Source of the DNA: Kroppenstedtia eburnea
GTDB taxonomy: Bacteria > Bacillota > Bacilli > Thermoactinomycetales > DSM-45169
NCBI RefSeq assembly: GCF_013282215.1
Contig: NZ_CP048103.1
Span: forward strand, 434,001-498,000
DNA length: 64,000 nt
Reading direction: 5' to 3'
The notes below the pieces were generated by a model. That model was not told where the DNA came from, made no database searches, and saw nothing but the letters and a program-made list of their open reading frames with translations. Shown here piece by piece: positions 57,930-64,000 of this stretch. Position numbers and translations under genes: made by a program. Positions within the stretch are counted from its first letter, which is position 1; the number at the start of each line of letters is the position of its first letter.

Positions 57930-59618
57930 ATGAAAAAAATCCTTCTGACCGGGGGGATTCTGCTGGTCGTCATGGCAGTGATCACAACCGCCGGTTGCAA
58001 TCCCATGTCCGCTTTCGAGACGGAGGCGGAACCCAATCTGAGCCATTGGGACCGTGTTGCGGCGGAAAAGAACGAACAGCTGCCATTGACCAAACTGAAA
58101 CTGAAACCCTACGCTGATGAGGTGAGTGCGGCTCTTTCCTCACCCCGATATCAACGCTTTGCCGTCAATTCCCATTTCCGGGTGGCCGGCACCGTGAAAG
58201 AATACGAGGAGTTTCAATCTGAATTTGTTTGGATTGAAGTGGAAAAGGTGAAGGGCGGGAAGGAGACCGGTGAAAAAGACCTTTCCTTTTACACCCATAT
58301 CAAGGACGGGAAGTTCAGCCGCCAGGTTTCCCTGTTTGCAGGTGAAGGGGAGTACCGGGTGACTGTCCGGCTCCCCAGTGCGGAACGGGAAGACCGGTTT
58401 TACGATTTGGCCCGTTTCCATGTGATCAATGTCAATCCGGAGATCGATCGGGAGGTGGCAATGACACGGGCCGGCTTGCAAGCCGGTTTGAAATTGGAAG
58501 CTCCGGGTGACGGCTATGTCCAAACCGACGGGGAAATCCGGTTGAAAGGCTCCATCGAAAAGGGCGAAGCCCGGCGGGTGATGGTGCGGGTGGAAAAGGG
58601 CGGCAAGGAGTGGAAGCACCTGCTGCGGCTGCAGGAGGGTTCTTTCGATACCCGGATCCCGCTTTTTTATGGGAAGGGAATCCATAAACTGACGGTGATG
58701 ACTCCGGACCCCGAACGGGAGGACTACTACAATGAGGGGGCGACCCTGCTCGCCCACAACCGTTCCCCGGAGGAAAAATCGCCGATCGAGTACTTCAAGC
58801 ATTATGACAGCCGGGGGATCAAACTGGAGCACCCCCTCGCCGGGGGCGGCAAGGGGGAGATGAAATACCGTATCAAGGGCTCCATCGATCCGGAAGCTCC
58901 CTTTGCTGCGAAAACCAAGCATCTGATCGTCCAGACGAAGAAGGGCGGACTGGAAGCCACTTATTTCATCCCCGTGAAAAATTACCGGTTTGATGGATCC
59001 TTCTGGCTTCGCTTCGGCAAAGGGGCCTATGAAGTGACTGTCAATGTTCCCGAAATCACGGACCAACAGCGGGATTATTTCCGGTTTTTCGGGGTGGCGC
59101 GCTTTACAGTGAACAACACTGCGGACCAGGACTTGCGCAACCTGCTTCCCTCCCGGGGGATCCAGTCGAATCACCCTTCCATTCAAAATTTGGCCCGGGA
59201 TCTGACCCGGGGAAAACAGACGGAGCGGGAGAAAGCCCTGGCCATTTATGCATATGTGGCCCAAAATATCCGCTACGATGTGTGGAAATTCCGGACGGAT
59301 GCTTTTAAATATGATGATTCGGCGATCAAGGCACTCCGTCAAAAGAAGGGGGTCTGTCAGGATTACAGTTTCCTCGCCATCGCCCTGCTCCGTTCCATCG
59401 ATATGGAAGCCCGCTTTGTGGAAGGGGTGGCCGACGGAAACCGTCATGCATGGGTGGAAGTGAAGGCGGACGGAAAATGGATCACGATGGACCCCACCTG
59501 GGGGTCCGGGTATACCGACTCCCGTGACCGGTTTGTAAAGAGATACACCACCAAGTATTTCGATCCCAATCCAGCGGAGTTTGCCAAAACCCATCGGCGG
59601 ACGGGTGTGATGTACTAG
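57930..59618 (+). CDS. Lipoprotein with C-terminal transglutaminase-like domain
   Basis: 562 residues. Signal peptide with lipobox TTAGC (Cys near residue 23), then three roughly 130-residue beta-rich repeats (each with a VRVEKGG-like core and a GKGxYxVTV motif). A transglutaminase-like domain follows, with Cys in KGVCQDYSFLA, His in NRHAWVEVKADG and Asp in MDPTWGSGYTD. Likely an envelope protease or protein-remodelling enzyme. The stop codon TAG is provided by repeat copy 13. ATG 57930 follows GGAGGG. Confidence 0.86.
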   Translation: MKKILLTGGILLVVMAVITTAGCNPMSAFETEAEPNLSHWDRVAAEKNEQLPLTKLKLKPYADEVSAALSSPRYQRFAVNSHFRVAGTVKEYEEFQSEFVWIEVEKVKGGKETGEKDLSFYTHIKDGKFSRQVSLFAGEGEYRVTVRLPSAEREDRFYDLARFHVINVNPEIDREVAMTRAGLQAGLKLEAPGDGYVQTDGEIRLKGSIEKGEARRVMVRVEKGGKEWKHLLRLQEGSFDTRIPLFYGKGIHKLTVMTPDPEREDYYNEGATLLAHNRSPEEKSPIEYFKHYDSRGIKLEHPLAGGGKGEMKYRIKGSIDPEAPFAAKTKHLIVQTKKGGLEATYFIPVKNYRFDGSFWLRFGKGAYEVTVNVPEITDQQRDYFRFFGVARFTVNNTADQDLRNLLPSRGIQSNHPSIQNLARDLTRGKQTEREKALAIYAYVAQNIRYDVWKFRTDAFKYDDSAIKALRQKKGVCQDYSFLAIALLRSIDMEARFVEGVADGNRHAWVEVKADGKWITMDPTWGSGYTDSRDRFVKRYTTKYFDPNPAEFAKTHRRTGVMY

Positions 59619-59752
59619 AAGCATTGTGAAAAAGCCCCTCAAAGGGAGAGTTGGGTTTCACATGGAGTGACTTTGGCTCGTAAGAACAACGGAATGGAAT
59701 GTGAAACCCAATCCCGACCGCCTTCAAACGCACTAAATCACAATGCTTCTAG
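59615..59752 (+). repeat. TA-flanked modular repeat, copy 13 (best-preserved compact form)
   Basis: 138 bp: CTAGAAGCATTGTGAAAAAGCC ... AATCACAATGCTTCTAG, perfect 14-bp inverted ends, hairpin TTGGGTTTCACAT/ATGTGAAACCCAA, no inner module. The first TAG is the stop codon of the transglutaminase gene. A half-end (TAGAAGAGTTGTGATCGGC) follows immediately at 59751. Confidence 0.9.
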
Positions 59753-59780
59753 AAGAGTTGTGATCGGCTTTTTCCGGAAG

Positions 59781-59823
59781 AAACCCTGCAACCCCGCCAT
59801 GAGGGGAGGCAGGGTTTGTTCTT
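59781..59823 (+). terminator. Terminator after the transglutaminase gene
   Basis: AAACCCTGC...CCCC...GGGG...GCAGGGTTT nested stem followed by GTTCTTTG. The repeat lies between the gene and its terminator. Confidence 0.75.
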
Positions 59824-59897
59824 TGTCCGATTTGGGAATGATCCACAGGTGATATACTGAAGGGCGACTGTGCGAGTTGAATGAACGGAGGGAGCCT

Positions 59898-60800
59898 ATG
59901 GACCGAAAACCGGATTATGTCCATCAAGTTCGGGAGGAAGAAGAGGGCAAGATGGTGAGGCAATTGCTCCGCAACCGATTTCGATTCTCCCGCCGCATGT
60001 TTCGTCGCTTGAAGGAGGCGGAGGCGGTGGAGGTGAACGGGGAGACGGTGTATCTCACCTCCCGGGTGAAAGCGGGGGATCGGATCGCAGTATTTCTGCC
60101 CGGGGATGCAGGGGACGGGGTGAAACCGCAATCCCTCCCGCTCCGGGTGGTGCATGAGGATGAGGATCTGATCATCCTGGATAAACAGCCGGGGGTGGTG
60201 GTTCATCCCACCCGGAATTATTCGGAGGGAACCTTGGCCAACGGGTTGGCCGCCTATTGGCAAGAACGGGGAGAATTCCATCTCGTGCGTCCGGTCACCC
60301 GGTTGGACAAGGATACTTCCGGTCTGATCGTATTTGCCAAACATCCCCATGCTCATGCGGTTCTGTCCGGACAGATGGAACGGAAACGCTATCTGCGGGA
60401 GTATTTGGCCGTGGTTCACGGCAGTCTGGAAATGGAGGAGGGGAGGGTGGAGGAACCGATCGCCCGCTCATCGGAAACTCCCCATCTCCGCACGGTCTCC
60501 CCGGAGGGGGCGCCCGCCCGCACCCAGTACCGGGTGGTCAGGCGGTGGCCGGAGGCCACGTTGGTTCGGCTGCGTCTGGAGACAGGGCGGACCCATCAGA
60601 TTCGCGTTCATATGGCCCATCTGGGACATCCGCTGTACGGTGACACCCTGTACGGCGGCCGGACAGCCGGCATTGACCGGCAGGCTTTGCACGCAGTGCG
60701 GCTCTCTTTGATCCACCCCCGGGACGGGAAAAAGCGTTGCTGGGAATCCCCGTTGCCGGAAGATATTCACCTGCTTATGGAATCCCTGTCACCATTTTGA
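59898..60800 (+). CDS. RluA/RluD family pseudouridine synthase
   Basis: 300 residues. N-terminal S4-like RNA-binding region (LLRNRFRFSRRMFRRLKEAEAVEVNG) and a catalytic core with VRPVTRLDKDTSGLIVFAK holding the catalytic Asp near residue 139, plus LRLETGRTHQIRVHMAHLGHP. Isomerises uridine in rRNA or tRNA; the target position is unknown. ATG 59898 follows GGAGGGAG. Confidence 0.92.
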   Translation: MDRKPDYVHQVREEEEGKMVRQLLRNRFRFSRRMFRRLKEAEAVEVNGETVYLTSRVKAGDRIAVFLPGDAGDGVKPQSLPLRVVHEDEDLIILDKQPGVVVHPTRNYSEGTLANGLAAYWQERGEFHLVRPVTRLDKDTSGLIVFAKHPHAHAVLSGQMERKRYLREYLAVVHGSLEMEEGRVEEPIARSSETPHLRTVSPEGAPARTQYRVVRRWPEATLVRLRLETGRTHQIRVHMAHLGHPLYGDTLYGGRTAGIDRQALHAVRLSLIHPRDGKKRCWESPLPEDIHLLMESLSPF

Positions 60801-60859
60801 ATATTATAAACAATTAAAAAAGGATGCAGGAAAAACTCCTCTTCGGATCGAATGGTTTC

Positions 60860-61102
60860 CTAGAAGCGTTGTGAAAAACCCGTTCATACCCATAGGGCAC
60901 AAGTCTCGCCAAGGTCACTCCGTTCCCGGTCTCGCTATGCACTCACCAGTACAAGTCTCGCCAAGGTCGCTTCGCTCCCTGGTCTCGCTATGCAGGGAGG
61001 GTTGGGTTTTACATGGAGTGATTTTGGATCGTAAGAACAACGAAAACGACATGTGAAACCCAATCCCGACCGACCATGAACGCATAAATCACAACGCTTC
61101 TG
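60860..61102 (+). repeat. TA-flanked modular repeat, copy 14 (two inner modules)
   Basis: Left CTAGAAGCGTTGTGAAAAA, two inner modules (60889-60994), hairpin with TTGGGTTTTACAT / ATGTGAAACCCAA (one G-T wobble), right AATCACAACGCTTCTG. Confidence 0.86.
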
Positions 61103-61144
61103 GGAGTGGAGGAAGACAAATCATTCGAAATGAGGTGTTCCACA

Positions 61145-62830
61145 TTGAAGGGGAGAATGTGGAAGGGAGTGGTGTCGTTGCTGGCTGTTCTGTTGGTGAT
61201 CCCGGCCGGCGGGGTGCAGGGAACGGCCTCCACAGCCGAAGCACCGGGGCCGAAACCGGCCGGTGTGGTGCCACCTCCTTCCAAAGTCAGGGAAGACATC
61301 ACCATCACCGGTGGCAAAGGCGGAGGGGGTGGCGGTGGCGAACCGGGAACATGGTACGTGGGAGCCACTCCTCCCAATTTGGACAAGAGCAAACCTCCCA
61401 TCGTCTTTGTCCAGGGGCTGCACGGACATGCCGGCAACTGGTGGGAGGATACAGTGTACCACGGTCACAACGATATGTATGATTACGCTTATAATCACGG
61501 TTATCGCACTGCCTTCGTGGAGCTGTACGATTCCGCCGGAGGGGATGCGGCGGACATGTGGGACAATGGAGCCCTGCTGGCCCGCCAATTGAGTGAAATT
61601 CGGCAATATTTCGGTGAAAAGGTGAATATTGTCGCTCACAGCAAAGGAGGGATCGACACCCAGGCCGCCCTGATCCATTCCGGAGCGCACCCCCATGTCG
61701 GCCGGGTGATCACCCTCAGCTCTCCCCACGGGGGCTCCCATTTGGCCAATCTCGCCTACAGTTGGTGGGCCGGCTGGTTGGCGGAACTGTTGGGAGCGAG
61801 AGATGCGGGCACCGAATCGTTGCAGACCGGCTATATGGATTATTTTCGTTCGGTGACGGATTCCCATGCCAACGTCAGCAAAAACAGTTACCACACCTCC
61901 GCCGGCACCAGTTGGGGACCTTTTCCGTCCGCCCTGTGGACGGGTGGAGCCTACCTGGCACCTCACGGAAGCAATGACGGTATGGTCAATGTCTGGAGCG
62001 CCTCTCTCCCTTACGGGCACCATCTGTTTACAGAGTCTTTTGATCATGACAACATTCGGATGGGGAGCACAGCTTTTCCCCGCATCGAACCCATTTTGCG
62101 GTCGGTTGCCGTCACGACTGCGGACCGGGATGTGCTGAAGGAAGTGGCTGTCTCTTCCGTGGATGCTGACTCCGGGGGTTCGGAGCAGGTGGTTCGTGGA
62201 GACTCCCTCCCCGCCGGCACCCCGGTGGAAGAAAAGGTGGCCGTGGAATCAGGGGTCGGGGAGGCGATCTTCAATCTGATGACCGGCGACCCATCCGTTG
62301 AGGTCAGCCTGATCTCCCCCTCCGGCAAGGTATACGACCACCGGAGTGCTCCCTACTACCGCACCGGGGGAGATGCGGAAATTTTCCGGGGGGCTGCCGT
62401 CCAAGGATATCGGATCTCCGACCCGGAGGCGGGGCTTTGGAAGGTTCGTCTCGCCTCTGAAAAGGAGGACGCCTATCTGTTGACGGCCACTTGGATGGAC
62501 AGTGCCGGGATCAAAGTGGATGTCCCAGCTTCCGGAAAATCCGGGCAGGATGTTCCCGTTCGCGTGAATCTGCCCCGGGGTTGGAAAGCGAAACCGGAGG
62601 ATGTGAAAGTTCGCCTGGTTCCGCCGAAGGCCCGCAGCATCCACAGAATGAAAGCAGATGGTTTTCATGGGAAACTGGATCCCACAGGCAAAGAGAGATC
62701 TTCCTTCGCCGGGCATCTCCCGAAATTGACGCAATCCGGTGTTTACAATGTGACGGTGGATGTTCAGGGAGTCAACGATAAGGGAGAAAACTTCCAGCGC
62801 ACCGTGATCCGTTCCTTCCATCTCCCGTGA
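61145..62830 (+). CDS. Secreted lipase-like alpha/beta hydrolase
   Basis: 561 residues. Signal peptide (KGRMWKGVVSLLAVLLVIPAGG), a proline-rich stretch and a Gly-rich linker, then an alpha/beta-hydrolase domain. The oxyanion region is VFVQGLHGHAGNWW, and the nucleophile elbow AHSKGG (Ala in place of the first Gly) carries the catalytic Ser near residue 180. Asp/His candidates are GSNDGMV and ESFDHDN. The C-terminal ~230 residues form two beta-sandwich-like domains. TTG 61145 follows GAGGTG by 7 nt. Probably a secreted lipase or esterase. Confidence 0.83.
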   Translation: MKGRMWKGVVSLLAVLLVIPAGGVQGTASTAEAPGPKPAGVVPPPSKVREDITITGGKGGGGGGGEPGTWYVGATPPNLDKSKPPIVFVQGLHGHAGNWWEDTVYHGHNDMYDYAYNHGYRTAFVELYDSAGGDAADMWDNGALLARQLSEIRQYFGEKVNIVAHSKGGIDTQAALIHSGAHPHVGRVITLSSPHGGSHLANLAYSWWAGWLAELLGARDAGTESLQTGYMDYFRSVTDSHANVSKNSYHTSAGTSWGPFPSALWTGGAYLAPHGSNDGMVNVWSASLPYGHHLFTESFDHDNIRMGSTAFPRIEPILRSVAVTTADRDVLKEVAVSSVDADSGGSEQVVRGDSLPAGTPVEEKVAVESGVGEAIFNLMTGDPSVEVSLISPSGKVYDHRSAPYYRTGGDAEIFRGAAVQGYRISDPEAGLWKVRLASEKEDAYLLTATWMDSAGIKVDVPASGKSGQDVPVRVNLPRGWKAKPEDVKVRLVPPKARSIHRMKADGFHGKLDPTGKERSSFAGHLPKLTQSGVYNVTVDVQGVNDKGENFQRTVIRSFHLP

Positions 62831-62852
62831 TCCCCAGCGGAAACAGATTCAG

Positions 62853-62876
62853 GCCCGCCTTTCCGGCGGGTTTTTT
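62853..62876 (+). terminator. Terminator after the lipase-like gene
   Basis: CCCGCC TTTCC GGCGGG stem followed by TTTTTT. Confidence 0.88.
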
Positions 62877-62941
62877 GAAAAAAGAGGTGTATTCCGCAGG
62901 ACCCCGGTGGGTCATACTGGTTAGAGATTGGAGGGATACAC

Positions 62942-63202
62942 ATGGAGGATTGGTCGTTTTTTTTCTTGTGGGAATGGCAGGCGATGAGTGTCATCCTGGT
63001 CATGTCTTCCAGTCTTGCCCTGGTTACGAAAAGGCGTCTGTTCCGGGCTGTCGCCTGGGGGAGCGTCGCTTCGCTGGTGCTGGCCTTCGCCATTCTCGAC
63101 TCTTCTGGCCCCGTGCTCACCGTTGCCGGGATCATCCTGGGGGCGATCTGTCTGCTGTTGATGTCCAGGCAAATTTTGGAACCTGAGGGAGTCGACCTCT
63201 GA
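62942..63202 (+). CDS. Small membrane protein of unknown function
   Basis: 86 residues, two or three hydrophobic segments (AMSVILVMSSSLALV, FRAVAWGSVASLVLAFAIL, LTVAGIILGAICLLLM) and an acidic tail. ATG 62942 is 6 nt behind GGAGGG. Family not recognised. Confidence 0.7.
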   Translation: MEDWSFFFLWEWQAMSVILVMSSSLALVTKRRLFRAVAWGSVASLVLAFAILDSSGPVLTVAGIILGAICLLLMSRQILEPEGVDL

Positions 63203-63234
63203 AGAGAAATAAACAATCCATATGGATGGCTGCA

Positions 63235-63255
63235 GCGACCCGCCGGGTCGTTTTT
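63235..63255 (+). terminator. Terminator after the small membrane gene
   Basis: CGACCCG C CGGGTCG stem followed by TTTTTT. Confidence 0.82.
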
Positions 63256-63286
63256 TGGTTTTGCTGATCCGACAGGCACTCCGATC

Positions 63287-63474
63287 AAGAAGCATTGTGA
63301 AAAGCCGTCATACCCATAGGGCACAAGTCGTGCCAGGGTCGTTTCGCTCTCCGGTCTCGCTATGCAGGGAGGGTTGGGTTTCACATGGAGTGACTTTGGC
63401 TCGTAAGAACAACCGGAACGGAATGTGAAACCCAATCCCGACCGTCCAAGAATGCACTAAATCACAACGCTTCA
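63287..63474 (+). repeat. TA-flanked modular repeat, copy 15 (one inner module)
   Basis: Left AGAAGCATTGTGAAAAGCC, one inner module (63312-63366), hairpin TTGGGTTTCACAT/ATGTGAAACCCAA, right AATCACAACGCTTCAA. Confidence 0.85.
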
Positions 63475-63475
63475 A

Positions 63476-63551
63476 GGAGGGAAGCTGGATCCGGGTGGGG
63501 ATCGACGAGGTGAATTTCCCTTGGTCTCCGCGTTTTTTCGAAGAGGGGTGA
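63476..63551 (+). pseudogene. Possible 3' gene remnant beside copy 15
   Basis: About 24 codons open to TGA at 63549-63551 (WIRVGIDEVNFPWSPRFF), protein-like but without a clear start, directly after a repeat. May be chance. A small hairpin (AACCACTGC/GCAGTGGTT, about 63564-63592) follows. Confidence 0.22.
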
Positions 63552-63666
63552 GCGACGGAAAAACCACTGCTTGTATATGCGCAGTGGTTTGTAACAAAAC
63601 GGAGATTCTGCAACAAACTTTATCCCGGTTACGTTATAATGAGAGGGTATTTATTTCATACAGGCT

Positions 63667-63840
63667 TTATCCTTTCCCACCTGTCCTTTGAAAGTACAGG
63701 CCCAGTCCAAACCAGAAAATCGAACCGGCCAGTCCGAGGGACAGACCGGTGAGACCGTACGTTTTCCAGAAGAGGAGGGATGCGAGGATGCCGATGAACC
63801 CGGTAAACCGGCAGGCAAACACCGCTGCTTGGGTGTTCAT
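63667..63840 (-). CDS. Small two-helix membrane protein (57 aa)
   Basis: 57 residues from ATG 63840 to TAA 63667. Two hydrophobic helices (AVFACRFTGFIGILASLLFW and LSLGLAGSIFWFGLGLYF) are joined by a short turn KTYGLTG, with a basic tail. An extended GAGGTGATT ribosome binding site lies just upstream, and a TATAGT-like -10 at about 63857 on the same strand. Family unknown. Confidence 0.68.
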   Translation of the reverse strand: MNTQAAVFACRFTGFIGILASLLFWKTYGLTGLSLGLAGSIFWFGLGLYFQRTGGKG

Positions 63841-64000
63841 GGAATCACCTCGTTCCCACTATACCATAACGGAAAGAAGCGGAGAAAGAGGTCGATACCG
63901 AGTTTGCAAGGGGTGAGATCCCCAGGAACAAATCGGATTTTGAAAATTGACGATTCCGTGTTATTCTCAGTACTCATAAGATCCTTTTAATCGGAAATAC

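Noticed and set aside
57930-59618. Three internal repeats as a separate adhesin gene
   Set aside because: One continuous frame with a single lipobox and a C-terminal transglutaminase-like triad; no internal start.

Overview
The window is a chromosomal segment of a low-G+C-phylum Gram-positive bacterium (Bacillales). Thermoactinomycetaceae is my best guess, inferred from the 16S sequence character, the frequent GTG/TTG starts, strong AGGAGG ribosome binding sites, a guanine riboswitch, a T-box, and a Bacillus-like order of yerA/yerB/yerC and pcrB-pcrA-ligA homologues. Base composition is moderately GC-rich, except for an AT-rich TetR/membrane-protein pair near 54.5-55.8 kb.

Layout. 1-2.6 kb: 3' part of guaA and a purine permease. 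2.7-6.2 kb: a four-gene operon (GntR regulator, amidase, DUF2848 protein, divergent NRAMP-like transporter). 6.3-7.5 kb: a secreted HExxH peptidase. 7.7-13.6 kb: a complete rRNA operon (16S, tRNA-Ile, tRNA-Ala, 23S, 5S). It carries related hairpin insertions at three sites; the one in 23S helix 45 encodes a four-helix-bundle protein. 13.9-15.2 kb: a dicarboxylate/glutamate symporter. 15.3-29.8 kb: the de novo purine operon purEKBCSQLFMN-H-D behind PurBox-like sites and a guanine riboswitch, broken up by repeats. 30.6-36.9 kb: an envelope-polymer cluster (glycosyltransferase, two CDP-alcohol phosphotransferases, nucleotidyltransferase, glycerol-1-phosphate-dehydrogenase-like enzyme, ABC exporter). 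36.9-45.5 kb: small membrane and CBS proteins, an adenine-deaminase-like enzyme, DUF4097 and DUF3048 proteins, YerC, an isochorismatase and an epimerase. 45.8-47.6 kb: proS with a T-box. 48.4-53.9 kb: pcrB, pcrA, ligA. 54.5-64 kb: regulators, a transglutaminase lipoprotein, an RluA-family enzyme, a lipase-like protein and small membrane proteins.

The strongest unexplained signal is a modular, TA-flanked repeat family with 15 copies in this window, almost all intergenic. Each copy has a long hairpin whose stem changes by compensated substitutions, optional ~54-bp inner modules, and one of two kinds of inverted terminal repeat. In three places the element supplies the TAG stop codon of the preceding gene. 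No transposase is present, so the family looks non-autonomous.

The second signal is inside the rRNA operon. 16S V1, the tRNA spacer and 23S helix 45 each carry a purine-rich/pyrimidine-rich hairpin built of 7-nt repeats. Only the 23S copy carries a protein gene, and its ribosome binding site lies in the hairpin arm.

The third is the polymer cluster at 30.6-36.9 kb, in which one of the two CDP-alcohol phosphotransferases lacks the last catalytic aspartate.
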